This document shows, piece by piece, positions 16,417 through 26,081 of a stretch of 64,000 nucleotides of DNA (position 1 is its first letter; each line of letters begins with the position of its first letter). The notes under the pieces are model-generated. The model saw only the letters and a list, made by a program, of their open reading frames with translations. It had not been told where the DNA came from and ran no database searches. Position numbers and translations under genes: made by a program. Source of the stretch: a virus; IMG/VR virus record IMGVR_UViG_3300036715_002161, positions 1 through 64,000 of that record. One strand, written 5' to 3'.

Positions 16417-18252
16417 ATGGACTTTTCAGCGCAGGCAATTACCAAAATTCTCCAGCTATTTCCCAAGCTTTCTCAATTCATTGTGTCCTTTAAGGACATT
16501 ACTGAGGAAATGAATCGGGAAGGTGACGACACCCAGGCAGGAGTCTGTGTTGTGTCTTTTGGTGGTCAGATGTATTTCATTCCTGTGGTGGCTAAGGCAG
16601 GCGTCGTTCAACCTATTGACTCAATCTTTAACCCGGCTGCCTCAGAATTTCTACCCATGACAAAAGGTTTTGTAGAGAACTTGACCGAAACCCAGTCCTT
16701 GAACCAAATGGGTAAATCTACCAAGATTCCCCAGACAGTAATACAAAATCCAAGCCTACATAACCTGGTGGTACCTCCACGAACAGGTAAGGTGGCATAC
16801 GCCTCTACAGGTAGATTTATTGATCTCCTGGCCTCAAGCTCTAATATGGTCAAGAAGGCCTTTACTGAAGTCCTTAGAAACAATTCTGAAATGGCCAACG
16901 GGCTAGACAGTCACTTTGACATCAGTTCTATTGTTCAAGCCTTGAAAAGTAAAGTGGAATCTGAAACTGGTACAACTCCAGAAGTAAAGGTCATGGTAAT
17001 TACTGGTGGAGACAACCTGTCTGAGCCTGAGATTCAAAGTATCCTGGACAAAGGGTATGCAGTCCGTGGTAAACAAACCAATCCACGAATTGTGGTAGAT
17101 GCCTGCCTATCTGGGGCTGTCAGACAACTGGGGGCACTAGACTCAAATATGACCTTCGAGATTGTCTTGAAGTCAGGAGAAACCCGTCAAGGTACGGTAA
17201 TGAAACAAACCTTACCTACCGATGGCACCGCCAATCCGTTATTTGTCTTATTTTCTAATGGAGATTTTTCTACTACACATAAATCAGTAGGGGCCGGTCA
17301 GGGAGTTCAAGGGCATTCTGTTCTTAAGCAAGTGTTCCAAAACTGTCCTCCTATGGTTCCTAGTCAGGTATTGGGCGGCACCAAGGTAATGATTTTGACT
17401 CCATGTCTAGAAATGGCTGGAGCCTTTAGAGTCAATCGGGCTATGGCCTCCTCTATAGGTATAACATTATACTGTAGATCTTTAGTCACTGACCAGCCTA
17501 TGACCATCAATGCCTATGCAAACTGTACCAATATTACTAAAATTAGCGACGATGAGGTAATCATTCCAGCTGATACCTTGATGGTAGAACTAGGCAAAGA
17601 CATTTATTGTGAACTGGAATGTAATCCAAATACGGCCCAGATGAAAATCCAAATGGCTAGTATGATGCATCTAGGTGACCATGGTGTCATCAGTCATGAC
17701 GGAGTTGAGTTTACCTTTAATAACAAGCCTGTGGCCTCTGCCGCCTCAATGATTGGTAATTTGATTGATCTAGGCATTGACCCTGATATGGCCGAATCCT
17801 TCATGGAAAAAGCTAGGATCAGAAAACAGTTTAAGTTTTTGATGTCTAAAAAGGCCGACTTCAGTACTGGAGATATTCCTACCTTTGGAGAGTTTCCAGG
17901 AGATCCCTCTAACGATTATTCCTTTGGCCCAAGCATGGTTGGTAATACTAACCAGTCCTTCAGTACCAACGATGACCAGACAATCGAAGCCACCTTGTTG
18001 GCCGAGCTATTACAGGCTCCTGATATGAATGAGTATGTGTCAGAATACTTGCCAGACATTAAAACAAGCATAGACCGGTTAGGTAGACTGCTACTACTTT
18101 ACCGGCTGAACATGTCCAAAATGTTTAATGGTAGTAATGCTTCTGAGATTTTGGCCCTGGTTGGTTCACTTAGAAACGTGTATAGATCTTTGGGCGATGC
18201 CTACTTGAAGCTGAGTAGACTTGCATCAGAGCCTAATGAACCCAAAGAATAA
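16417..18252 (+). CDS. Large virion-associated protein of unknown function
   Basis: A 611-aa protein at the head of the capsid-side operon. N-terminal residues 25-90 (AGVCVVSFGGQMYFIPVV...) look beta-rich; residues 180-450 contain a mixed alpha/beta region (VMVITGGDNLSEPEIQSILD); the C-terminus (YLPDIKTSIDRLGRLLLLYR) is helical. No signal peptide or membrane segment. The position between RNAP and the maturation protease suggests a structural or ejected internal protein. No family recognised. Confidence 0.7.
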   Translation: MDFSAQAITKILQLFPKLSQFIVSFKDITEEMNREGDDTQAGVCVVSFGGQMYFIPVVAKAGVVQPIDSIFNPAASEFLPMTKGFVENLTETQSLNQMGKSTKIPQTVIQNPSLHNLVVPPRTGKVAYASTGRFIDLLASSSNMVKKAFTEVLRNNSEMANGLDSHFDISSIVQALKSKVESETGTTPEVKVMVITGGDNLSEPEIQSILDKGYAVRGKQTNPRIVVDACLSGAVRQLGALDSNMTFEIVLKSGETRQGTVMKQTLPTDGTANPLFVLFSNGDFSTTHKSVGAGQGVQGHSVLKQVFQNCPPMVPSQVLGGTKVMILTPCLEMAGAFRVNRAMASSIGITLYCRSLVTDQPMTINAYANCTNITKISDDEVIIPADTLMVELGKDIYCELECNPNTAQMKIQMASMMHLGDHGVISHDGVEFTFNNKPVASAASMIGNLIDLGIDPDMAESFMEKARIRKQFKFLMSKKADFSTGDIPTFGEFPGDPSNDYSFGPSMVGNTNQSFSTNDDQTIEATLLAELLQAPDMNEYVSEYLPDIKTSIDRLGRLLLLYRLNMSKMFNGSNASEILALVGSLRNVYRSLGDAYLKLSRLASEPNEPKE

Positions 18253-18898
18253 GTTTAATCTTACGGTCGATGCCATTAAAGGTTTGGACTCTAGGGTGGA
18301 CTCTATTCTGGAAAATCCAGATGGGGTATTAGGATTACAGTTCAAAGAAGCAAAGGCAGCCTACAACAATCCACTTAAAAAACGATATATAGAAGCCAGT
18401 CTAATCTGTAGCCAGGACTTTGAAAAGATTGCCGAAGTCTTGGAAGTAGACTTGGAGGTATTAAAAGTTTATTCTGAGTTCTTTTTTAGCATAACATCTT
18501 GGGATAGACTGACTAAAATAGATCATATAGACCGAGTTTCTGAAGTAGACCTGGCCGAGGGTAGTCTCAAAAGATGGGCCTTGAATCATGGGCTTGATTT
18601 TATATCCTGGAGACTAGGTAAGACGGCAGAGATTAGTCCTGTTACTGGACTGCAAGACCTGTTTAACATTTGCCTTTTTAAATCCAAAGAGGCAATGTAC
18701 AATTCCTCTACTAGTGAGACCGGTAAGGAAAGTGTTAAATGGGTCAAGCTGAGTACTGACATTTCTAGACTGTTGAAACTTTGGGTGATGGACTCCAATG
18801 CCGCCAGAAAAGACTTAGAAATTGCAATACGAGAAGTACTACCGGAGTTTGATGGTTTGGACTCCATACTAGAAGAGAATTTAGGCAATGACAATTGA
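18236..18898 (+). CDS. Helical protein with HTH-like segment
   Basis: A 220-aa, largely helical protein starting at ATG 18236 inside the previous gene's end. EASLICSQDFEKIAEVLEV followed by DLEVLKVYSEFFF looks like a helix-turn-helix of the kind found in small terminase subunits, but the order of genes does not prove that. It overlaps the next ORF by 11 nt, showing translational coupling. Function uncertain. Confidence 0.6.
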   Translation: MNPKNKFNLTVDAIKGLDSRVDSILENPDGVLGLQFKEAKAAYNNPLKKRYIEASLICSQDFEKIAEVLEVDLEVLKVYSEFFFSITSWDRLTKIDHIDRVSEVDLAEGSLKRWALNHGLDFISWRLGKTAEISPVTGLQDLFNICLFKSKEAMYNSSTSETGKESVKWVKLSTDISRLLKLWVMDSNAARKDLEIAIREVLPEFDGLDSILEENLGNDN

Positions 18899-19934
18899 TT
18901 TAACACCATCCCTTTTACAGGCAATGTCCGTAAGAGCAGTAACCTCATTTATGAGCAAAGAAGCCTCTTTGACCGAGGCAGTAGCTTACGAAGCAAAGGC
19001 ATCTGAACTTAATCCGGAGCAGACTAAGAGACTTATCGAGGCCTCTAACTCCATTGCCTACCTTAGACAGTTACAAGACAATACTGACCGGACTTTTGAG
19101 TTTCCTGTCTGTAGGTATGAAGACGTACTAAATCATATGATTACTCCAGGAGTGCATGTTCCTAGGGATGCTATAGTACCAGAAGTAATTTCCCCACTTA
19201 GTAAAGTTGCCACTTGGAGCAGCTGTCTGACAGAGCATGAAAAGCTTGCAATGATTTCTAAAGAAGTTATTAGTCAGAAGAGCTACTTGACCAAGCTTTC
19301 CTATGATAAAGAAGAATGTTTTTATAAGATCAATTCAGCAGTAAAAGGTCTGGCCTCTGAAAAGAACCTTATGAGTAAAGTGGCCTATGTAACCAAAGAC
19401 AGCCCAGATGACCTGGCTAGACTTAGGGGTCTTTTGGGTCTTACAAAGTCGGCCTCAGAAAAAGTGTTGTTCAGAGACGCTGATCTTGTCCGGGTTGAAA
19501 AATTGTATGGCTTATTGAAACAGGCCGAAGCCTTGGTGACAGAATATAACTCAGTATCTGCCTCAGTAGGTCGGGCAACAAATGCCCTTGAAAAAACTGC
19601 CGTCTTTGGGTTTGTAGGAGGCCTGATTGGTAAGGGTATAAAAGGGGTTTCTAACCTGGCCGTCAATACTGCCAAAAATATGTCAGCTACTAGTAAGGGT
19701 TTGGACCACATGGTGGGTAAGGTCGGTATACCTAATAGGGAGGCTGCCATCTCCCAATATACAAGTGATGCCGGGATGTATGGAAAAGATGCGGCAGAGG
19801 CCAAACATGGATTTAAACTTACCACAGCCGGGAAACTTGGAGTAGGTGGTATTGTATCGGCCACTGCTGGATTGTCGTTGGCCAAAAAAGAAGATAGCGT
19901 CTGGACCAAACTACATCCAGACACAGGGAATTAA
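18888..19934 (+). CDS. Hypothetical virion-module protein
   Basis: A 348-aa protein. The N-terminal 240 residues are helical (LTEAVAYEAKASELNPEQTK...). The segment ALEKTAVFGFVGG leads into a glycine-rich hydrophobic stretch (GLIGKGIKGV) and ends with another (LGVGGIVSATAGLSLAK). This arrangement recurs in the following four or five proteins. It may be an internal or ejected head protein. No family recognised. Confidence 0.65.
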   Translation: MTIDLTPSLLQAMSVRAVTSFMSKEASLTEAVAYEAKASELNPEQTKRLIEASNSIAYLRQLQDNTDRTFEFPVCRYEDVLNHMITPGVHVPRDAIVPEVISPLSKVATWSSCLTEHEKLAMISKEVISQKSYLTKLSYDKEECFYKINSAVKGLASEKNLMSKVAYVTKDSPDDLARLRGLLGLTKSASEKVLFRDADLVRVEKLYGLLKQAEALVTEYNSVSASVGRATNALEKTAVFGFVGGLIGKGIKGVSNLAVNTAKNMSATSKGLDHMVGKVGIPNREAAISQYTSDAGMYGKDAAEAKHGFKLTTAGKLGVGGIVSATAGLSLAKKEDSVWTKLHPDTGN

Positions 19935-19949
19935 AAAGGAACTTAAGAA

Positions 19950-20450
19950 ATGGAACAACTAATAAAAGAAGCAGTAGAGCAGTTTGAAACCCAGGCAGAG
20001 AAAGAGGCCTTCTTAGACGGCCTTATGGAGAAAGTAGCTTTTACCCTGGACCCAAAATTCACGGCAGAGGCCTTCGGTTCTGCCGGTAAAGGCGTGGCTG
20101 GTCTAGGGATTGCCCTGGCTGGTGCTGCCCTGGCCACTGGAATTTATAAGGCCACAAAAATAGTAAGTAGCTCTGAGCTTAGAACGGCATTTTTCAAATC
20201 TTTAGCCCAGGTTATGAATACCAACAAAATTATTAAGGCTTCTCCTGAAAAGGCCAGGCAGTACGCCGAAACCATTTTCAAGTTCGCCCCCAATGTCGCA
20301 GGAGATCCTAACCTGCTAAGTTCGATTCTTAGTAATGTAATCCAAGGTGAGGGTGTGGATGCTGGAACAATTAAGGCTCTAGTTGACCTAGAAGGTAGAT
20401 ACTTAGATAATAATAGTCCCAGGGGAATCCCTAGTTTTGGAAGGGTTTAA
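19950..20450 (+). CDS. Hypothetical protein with hydrophobic helix
   Basis: A 166-aa protein: acidic N-terminal helix (MEQLIKEAVEQFETQAEKEA), the EKVA motif, a Gly/Ala-rich hydrophobic helix (GKGVAGLGIALAGAALATGI), then a helical C-terminus. Same strand and tight spacing as its neighbours. Possibly an internal head protein. Confidence 0.65.
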   Translation: MEQLIKEAVEQFETQAEKEAFLDGLMEKVAFTLDPKFTAEAFGSAGKGVAGLGIALAGAALATGIYKATKIVSSSELRTAFFKSLAQVMNTNKIIKASPEKARQYAETIFKFAPNVAGDPNLLSSILSNVIQGEGVDAGTIKALVDLEGRYLDNNSPRGIPSFGRV

Positions 20451-20455
20451 AGAAA

Positions 20456-21181
20456 ATGAATAAGTATATAGAAAAGATTGCAGTTAGTATGCCTTTAGTA
20501 GGAGCAGCAGTTGGTGGGGTAGCTGGAGCTCTGTCAAACAAAGATCACAGAGTTCGCAATGGGATTATTGGTGCAGGTCTTGGTACATATCTTGGTGAGG
20601 GGGGAGATTCATTAGGGTATAAGGAAGGATATTCAAAGGCTTCGAAAATGAAGTATAATCAAAAGTATTCCTTTGGGCAGGGTGTGGAACACGAAGGTTT
20701 AAATAAAATGAATAAGTATCTAGAAAAGATTGCACTTCGTATGCCTTTAACAGGAGCAGTATTTGGTGGGGTAGCTGGAGCTTTGTCAAACAAAGATCAT
20801 AGAGTTCGCAATGGGCTTATTGGTGCAGCTCTTGGTGGGAGCCTATTGCCCTTAGCAGAAGAAGTGGGAAGTGAAAGAGGATTCTCTGAGGGTCAGGTAA
20901 AGAGTAATCATCCTCTAGCTGAGTCCTTTATAAGTGGTAAGGAGCATGGCAAAAATATTGTACTAGAAAAGTCAGCAGAACTCTCTGGCTTTGGAATGGT
21001 GGACAGTATTACTCACTCTAACCTTAAGGCCAAGTATGATGAATTAGTCAAGAGTCATGCCGCCCTACAAAAGGCCCATACCTACTTAAAGGCTGAGTCT
21101 GGTCTGAATAAACAGATAAGGGATTCTGGGTTGTCCAAATTGGCTGGCCAAATCTCCTTAGGGAAAAGAGATCTGGGTTAA
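20456..21181 (+). CDS. Internally duplicated protein with two MNKYxEKIA units
   Basis: A 241-aa protein whose first half is a tandem duplication. Residues 1-40 (MNKYIEKIAVSMPL... ALSNKDHRVRNGIIGA) are repeated from residue 86 (MNKYLEKIALRMPL... ALSNKDHRVRNGLIGA). Each copy has a Gly/Ala-rich hydrophobic stretch. The internal Met at 20711 could also serve as a start. The C-terminal third is helical (HAALQKAHTYLKAESGLNKQ). The N-terminal motif is shared with at least four other proteins in the window. Confidence 0.7.
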   Translation: MNKYIEKIAVSMPLVGAAVGGVAGALSNKDHRVRNGIIGAGLGTYLGEGGDSLGYKEGYSKASKMKYNQKYSFGQGVEHEGLNKMNKYLEKIALRMPLTGAVFGGVAGALSNKDHRVRNGLIGAALGGSLLPLAEEVGSERGFSEGQVKSNHPLAESFISGKEHGKNIVLEKSAELSGFGMVDSITHSNLKAKYDELVKSHAALQKAHTYLKAESGLNKQIRDSGLSKLAGQISLGKRDLG

Positions 21182-22702
21182 ATGTTTAAACTCCTAGACA
21201 ATTCAGAAGAAACTATTACTATAATCGACCTGGCCGGGCCGGATCAAGGTTTGGTCAAGGCCGCTGCTCATCAGGATTTGGTAGACTATGTAAAAACCAT
21301 TAGACCAAAGGCAGGTAAATCCTATCTCCATATAAATGCAATGGGAGCCGGGGAATACTATGGCTCAAATCGTAATGGTGACTACTTTCCAGAGGCACAG
21401 TTAATCGAATACCATAAGACTTTTGAAACTAGTCCAGCCCATCTTTTCAGACATCATATAAACAAAGATCCAAAAAGGGCCAATGGCGTGGTCTTGCTGG
21501 CAATCTATAATAAAACAATGCACAGGGTTGAACTGATTGTAGAAGCGGACAAATCCTTGACTTCTGACATAGAGGCCCGTATTGCCAGAGGCGATTACCC
21601 AGCCACATCAATGGCCTGTAAAACTCCTTTTGATACTTGTTCTATCTGTAATAATAGAGCTCATACTAGGGCTGAATATTGTAGTCATTTATCCAACGAG
21701 TTAAACCGAGTCTATACAGATGGTCGTAGGGTAATGGCCTTGAACAATGGCCCACTTAAATTCTTTGACATTAGCTTGGTGGTAAAACCTGCTGACCCTA
21801 CTAGTTCCATACTTGTAAAGGTGGCCGGGGAAGACAGGGTAATAGGTTCTGCCGAGATGGCTGACCTGGAAAACTTGGCCGAAGGAGAAAAACGAGCCGA
21901 GCAGTATAAGTTGTCTGAACTTGTGAAAGAGATTAGAGGTGACGTGGTGTCATCAGAAGCCTTGGACAATATTTTGAACAAGACCTCAGATCTTCCAATG
22001 TCCCTGGCCCATTCCTTGAGTGTCTTTAGTCTGGCTGAAGTTTTGAATTCAATGGCAACTGCCGGGATTAGTCCTTCTATAGGGTTCTTGGCCGAACTGA
22101 TTGCCCCTAACCTTAAAGGTGTAGGGCCTGTCGTAGAAGCTATGATGTCGGAGATTCATCCAGATACTATAATGGAGGTTTACAAGGTTGAAAAAAGCCT
22201 AGGACAAAATCCATTGGTTGACCATGCCTTGGCCAAACATCTAGACTCTTCTTCCTTGTTACCTGCATATGTGGAAAAACGGGCTTCTGGCATCGGGTAT
22301 GCAGGACTAGGTCCACATATAGAACCTTTGTATGACCACTCTGTAGCCCAACCTGAACAAAGACCAGACCTGAGCTCCTTTCTAAAAACCAACTATCCAA
22401 TTCTTATGGCTCTGGGTGGTGGGGCCCTTATGGCCAAATGGTACATAAACAAGGAAATAGAGGCTAAACTTCAAAATAATGCTAAAATAGTTATTATAAA
22501 GCAGGCTTCGGATTATCGAGTGGCTTCTGTTCTTAGTAAGAACGGGCTTCCTGAAAGTAATAACGACGCCGAGCCAGTAAATTCCGAGAGGCTTATTTCT
22601 AAGATAATTAGAAGGCTATTTAGGATGAATAAGACTACCGGTAAAATTGCTGGCGGTATTAAAGTTGGAGATATAGTGTATAATGTATCTCAATCAAATT
22701 AA
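21182..22702 (+). CDS. Probable prohead maturation protease
   Basis: A 506-aa protein. Residues 45-200 (SNRNGDYFPEAQLIEYHKTF, HRVELIVEADK, TSMACKTPFDTCSICNNRA, YCSHL) match the pattern of large head-maturation proteases/structural proteins of myoviruses that carry a Cys-rich insert in the protease core. The downstream part is helical, ending in a hydrophobic segment (YPILMALGGGALMAKWYI). It lies upstream of the major capsid protein, as expected. Catalytic residues cannot be fixed by eye, so the protease call is tentative. Confidence 0.5.
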   Translation: MFKLLDNSEETITIIDLAGPDQGLVKAAAHQDLVDYVKTIRPKAGKSYLHINAMGAGEYYGSNRNGDYFPEAQLIEYHKTFETSPAHLFRHHINKDPKRANGVVLLAIYNKTMHRVELIVEADKSLTSDIEARIARGDYPATSMACKTPFDTCSICNNRAHTRAEYCSHLSNELNRVYTDGRRVMALNNGPLKFFDISLVVKPADPTSSILVKVAGEDRVIGSAEMADLENLAEGEKRAEQYKLSELVKEIRGDVVSSEALDNILNKTSDLPMSLAHSLSVFSLAEVLNSMATAGISPSIGFLAELIAPNLKGVGPVVEAMMSEIHPDTIMEVYKVEKSLGQNPLVDHALAKHLDSSSLLPAYVEKRASGIGYAGLGPHIEPLYDHSVAQPEQRPDLSSFLKTNYPILMALGGGALMAKWYINKEIEAKLQNNAKIVIIKQASDYRVASVLSKNGLPESNNDAEPVNSERLISKIIRRLFRMNKTTGKIAGGIKVGDIVYNVSQSN

Positions 22703-22721
22703 TAATTTAAAGGAAAATTAC

Positions 22722-24317
22722 GTGAATCACAATCTAGACCAATTACTGAAAGACCTGGAAATTGAAACTGGCATGGAAAAGGTAGCTGCCGCTCCAAATG
22801 TAAGCCAAGAACTGGCAGACATCTTAGGAGCCAAAGACGAAATGTCTATGACCAAAAAGGCTCAACTAGAAGGCGAGAAATTGGCCCAGAAACTGATGGA
22901 GAAATTTGCCACAGAAATTAGTAATGGCAATGACCTTATGGTGGCTGAAGCCCCTGCGGCCACTCCGATAGACCCTGGTACGGTTGCAGAAGTTACACAA
23001 GATACTTTACAAAAAGCAATAGATAATGGAGTACAGACAGCCGATCAGGCAGACACGGTTTTCGATGACCAAAAGGATCAGAATATGAATAAACTAGCAA
23101 CAGAAATTACCGAACAAAATGCTGAAATGATGGCAACCCAGGCAGTAGCAGATCCCACTCCAAGTGAAGGTCAACCCAATGAAGTTCTACAGGCAATTAT
23201 CGACAAAACGGTTGCAGCCGGTGGTACCTCAAACAATATTGATGCTGATGCCGTTGAAAAGGCTGCGGCCTGCTCTGCCCTCGTAGAGGCTGGAATGGAT
23301 TTTGAATCAGCAGTTGACCTGGTAAAACAAGCAGAAGTAGCGATCCAGGCTGACGACTTTGAAATGCAAAAACGTGCCGCCCTTGGTGAACTCCTAGAGG
23401 CTGGTATTGACTATGACCAAGCAGTAGAACTTGTAAAAGAGGCTACTGAGGGTATTGTTGACAAAGCTAAGAAATACCTTCCAGCAGCTGGCTTAGTTGC
23501 TGGAGTATTAGCTGGTGAGAAGCTCGGGGGTACTCTTGGGGCTAAACTTGGAGTTAAAGCTTTGGCTCATGATGCGGATGCTTTAGCTAGAGGTAAGCCA
23601 AGAGGACTAGTATTAGATGAGGAATTAGGTGCTAACTTAGGGTCGATTGCTGGCGGAGCAGCTGGGTTATATGCAGGAAGAAAATTAAAAGCAGTTGACC
23701 ACGACTTTGAAATGCAAAAACGTGCCGCCCTCAGTGAACTTCTAGAAGCTGGTGTTGACTATGACCAAGCAGTAGAACTTGTAAAGGAGGCTGCTGAGGG
23801 TATTGTTGACAAAGCTAAGAAATACCTTCCAGCAGCTGGCTTAGTTGCTGGAGCAGCAGTTGGTGCGAAGCTCGGGGCTCCTCTTGGGGGTAAACTTGCA
23901 GTTAAAGCTTTTACTAAAGGGGTCACGGATGCGGATGCTTTGGTTAGAGCTAAGCTAGGAGGACTCCTATTAGGTCCGGTAGTAGGTGCTAACTTAGGTA
24001 TGATTGCTGGCGGAACAGCTGGATTATATGCAGGAAAAAAATTAAAAGCAGTTGACCATGACTTTGAAATGCAAAAACGTGCCGCCCTTAGTGAACTCCT
24101 AGAGGCTGGTATTGACTATGACCAAGCAGTAGAACTTGTAAAAGAGGCTGCTGACGGTATTGTCGACAAAGCTAAAGAAAATGCTATCGTAAACTCAGCA
24201 ATGGAAATGACCAGTCATGACAAGACTGCCGCTCTTGGTGAACTCCTAGAGGCCGGTATTGACTATGATCAAGCAGTAGAACTTGTAAAAGAGGCTTGTG
24301 AATCCTTAGAGGCATGA
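22722..24317 (+). CDS. Modular repeat protein of the head region
   Basis: A 531-aa protein from GTG 22722 (AAAGGA upstream; the longer ORF from 22683 overlaps the previous gene). The N-terminal 200 residues are acidic and helical. It then alternates two modules: a 27-residue helical unit (AALGELLEAGIDYDQAVELV-KEA, four good copies plus a diverged one) and a Gly-rich hydrophobic unit (KYLPAAGLVAGAAVGAKLG, two copies). The same modules make up the protein at 25103-26029. Possible roles are scaffold or ejected internal protein; unknown. Confidence 0.65.
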   Translation: MNHNLDQLLKDLEIETGMEKVAAAPNVSQELADILGAKDEMSMTKKAQLEGEKLAQKLMEKFATEISNGNDLMVAEAPAATPIDPGTVAEVTQDTLQKAIDNGVQTADQADTVFDDQKDQNMNKLATEITEQNAEMMATQAVADPTPSEGQPNEVLQAIIDKTVAAGGTSNNIDADAVEKAAACSALVEAGMDFESAVDLVKQAEVAIQADDFEMQKRAALGELLEAGIDYDQAVELVKEATEGIVDKAKKYLPAAGLVAGVLAGEKLGGTLGAKLGVKALAHDADALARGKPRGLVLDEELGANLGSIAGGAAGLYAGRKLKAVDHDFEMQKRAALSELLEAGVDYDQAVELVKEAAEGIVDKAKKYLPAAGLVAGAAVGAKLGAPLGGKLAVKAFTKGVTDADALVRAKLGGLLLGPVVGANLGMIAGGTAGLYAGKKLKAVDHDFEMQKRAALSELLEAGIDYDQAVELVKEAADGIVDKAKENAIVNSAMEMTSHDKTAALGELLEAGIDYDQAVELVKEACESLEA

Positions 24318-24652
24318 ACAAGTATTTGGAAAAGATAGCAGAATCTTTAGAGGACAAGGATAAGTCTAGTCCTCTAAAGGTAATGGTTATGATGGGTGCT
24401 GCTTCTCTTCCTCTTCATGCAGCCGGTGCAGCAATAGGCCACAAATTAGGAACTAAATTTCCAGGCATGGCCTTAAAGGTTCCAGAAAGTTTAGCCTCAA
24501 CAACCATGCCCTTTATGAAAAAAACAGTTGGGGAGTTTGCCGACATAGATGCCCCTAGTCTGGGGCAATTTGTAGGGTCTGGAGTGGCAGGCGGCATAGC
24601 TGACTATGCAGTTTTAAAACATGAGCAAAGAAAAAATGAACGAAATCAATAA
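24314..24652 (+). CDS. MNKYLEKIA-tagged small protein
   Basis: A 112-aa protein starting MNKYLEKIAESLEDKD, overlapping the previous stop (ATGA). Its body has two Gly/Ala-rich hydrophobic stretches (MMGAASLPLHAAGAAIGH and FVGSGVAGGIADYAV). It is followed by a basic tail that overlaps the next gene by 32 nt. Probable internal or ejected head protein by analogy with its neighbours; no family recognised. Confidence 0.6.
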   Translation: MNKYLEKIAESLEDKDKSSPLKVMVMMGAASLPLHAAGAAIGHKLGTKFPGMALKVPESLASTTMPFMKKTVGEFADIDAPSLGQFVGSGVAGGIADYAVLKHEQRKNERNQ

Positions 24653-25106
24653 TCTGTTAAAACAGAGTGTCGCCCTAGAGAAAAAAGCATATTCTGAATA
24701 TGTCAAAACTGCAACTTCTGAATCTATTAAATCACTGGTGACGGCTGGCCTCCCCTTTGAAAAAGCTGCCTCTCTTGTTGCAGCAGAGTTTGAAGTATCT
24801 GAAGACATAAGAGACAAAGTTTCTACCATTTCTATGATGGATAAAGTTGCAGAATATGTAGACTTCCTAGAAAGCAAAGTTCAAAATCTTGAAACCACTT
24901 CTAAAGAACAGGCAATCAAAGAGCCGATGACTAAACTAGCCTCTTTTGGCCTGGAAGAAGAAGAGCTTAAAACTTTGTCTGGTCTGGATTCAAAACTGCT
25001 GGAGAAAATTGCAGCAGCCTCAGGTCCCCTGGAAATGGGTCATAGAGTCGGTCCTAGTCTAAACAGGACTGACCCCTTAATTAGCTGGATTCTGGGGACA
25101 GCATGA
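24621..25106 (+). CDS. Helical protein, possible scaffold component
   Basis: A 161-aa, charged helical protein (coiled-coil-like FLESKVQNLETTSKEQA) containing a diverged copy of the 27-residue module (SLVTAGLPFEKAASLVAAE) and LLEKIAAAS near the C-terminus. Starts inside the previous gene and overlaps the next by 4 nt. High charge and helicity before the capsid gene would suit a scaffold, but this is inference. Confidence 0.55.
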   Translation: MSKEKMNEINNLLKQSVALEKKAYSEYVKTATSESIKSLVTAGLPFEKAASLVAAEFEVSEDIRDKVSTISMMDKVAEYVDFLESKVQNLETTSKEQAIKEPMTKLASFGLEEEELKTLSGLDSKLLEKIAAASGPLEMGHRVGPSLNRTDPLISWILGTA

Positions 25107-26029
25107 ATAAGTATCTGGAAAAAGCTAAGAAATACCTTCCAGCAGCTGGCTTAGTTGCTGGAGCAGCAGTTGGTAGGAAGCTCGGGCCTCCTCTTGTGGC
25201 TAAACTTGGAGTTAAAGCTTTGACTCATGGGGTCACAGATGTGGAGGCTTTAGCTAGAGGTGAGCGAAGAGGACTCCTATTAGGTGAGATATTCGGTGCT
25301 AACTCAGGGATGGTTGCTGGCGGAATAGCTGGGGCCGCAAGTGGTATAGCCATCCAGAAAATGACCAGTCATGATAAGACTGCCGCCCTTGGTGAACTCC
25401 TAGAGTATGGTATTGACTATGACCAAGCAGTAGAGCTTGTAAAAGAGGCTGCTGGGCCAGAATATTTGAAAGACGAAGTAAAGTATGTGGACTCTGTCCT
25501 AGCTAATGAACAAAAAAACAAGCCTAATTCTTTAATAAACATTGCCAAAAAAAGTAACCCCGTTGGCGCAGCACTTGGTGTACTCACAGCTATAGAGGTA
25601 GGTAAGAGGGCCTTCCATGCCATCCAGAAAATGACTAGTCATGATAAGACTGCCGCCCTTAGTGAACTCCTAGAAGCTGGTGTTGACTATGATCAAGCAG
25701 TAGAACTTGTAAAAGAGGCTGCTGGCGGTATTGTTGACAAAGCTAAGGAATACCTTCCAGCAGCTGGATTAGTTACTGGAGCATTAGTTGGTGCGAAGCT
25801 CGGGGTTCCTCTTGGGGCTAAGCTTGGGGCTAACTTTTTGGCTCATGGGGCCACAGGTGCGGATTTTTTAGCTAAGGCTGGCCTAGGACTCATAGGAGGT
25901 ACGGTAGTAGGTACTGGCGTAGGGGTAGGTACTGGTGCAGTAGCTGGGGCATATACAGGAAAAAAATTAAAAGAAGCTATGAAAAACCCAATTTTAAAAC
26001 ATATTGCAGAAAAAGGTAATACTAACTAA
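25103..26029 (+). CDS. Chimeric modular repeat protein
   Basis: A 308-aa protein whose first seven residues are the MNKYLEK tag, fused directly onto the KAKKYLPAAGLVAG module found inside the 22722-24317 protein. Three Gly-rich hydrophobic regions alternate with two copies of AALxELLExGIDYDQAVELV. It looks like a product of recombination between the tag and internal repeats. Last gene before the capsid promoter. Function unknown. Confidence 0.6.
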   Translation: MNKYLEKAKKYLPAAGLVAGAAVGRKLGPPLVAKLGVKALTHGVTDVEALARGERRGLLLGEIFGANSGMVAGGIAGAASGIAIQKMTSHDKTAALGELLEYGIDYDQAVELVKEAAGPEYLKDEVKYVDSVLANEQKNKPNSLINIAKKSNPVGAALGVLTAIEVGKRAFHAIQKMTSHDKTAALSELLEAGVDYDQAVELVKEAAGGIVDKAKEYLPAAGLVTGALVGAKLGVPLGAKLGANFLAHGATGADFLAKAGLGLIGGTVVGTGVGVGTGAVAGAYTGKKLKEAMKNPILKHIAEKGNTN

Positions 26030-26056
26030 ACTAATTACAACTCTTTGTTTTTAGGC

Positions 26057-26063
26057 TAAAATA
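26057..26063 (+). promoter_or_regulatory. Candidate phage-RNAP promoter TAAAATA
   Basis: TAGGCTAAAATA upstream of the decoration and capsid genes; the expected initiating A is 5 nt downstream at 26069. Confidence 0.55.
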
Positions 26064-26081
26064 ATATTATGTAACAACTCC

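Larger units (their letters stand above)
23361..25770 (+). repeat. Interspersed in-frame repeats of helical and Gly-rich modules
   Basis: DNA copies of the LLEAGIDYDQAVELV unit begin near 23375, 23722, 24078, 24229, 25384 and 25657. Copies of the KYLPAAGLVAG unit begin near 23470, 23818, 25130 and 25746. They are spread over two genes separated by two others. Confidence 0.85.

Noticed and set aside
19385-19924. 179-aa minus-strand ORF
   Set aside because: Antisense shadow of a well-supported virion-module gene.
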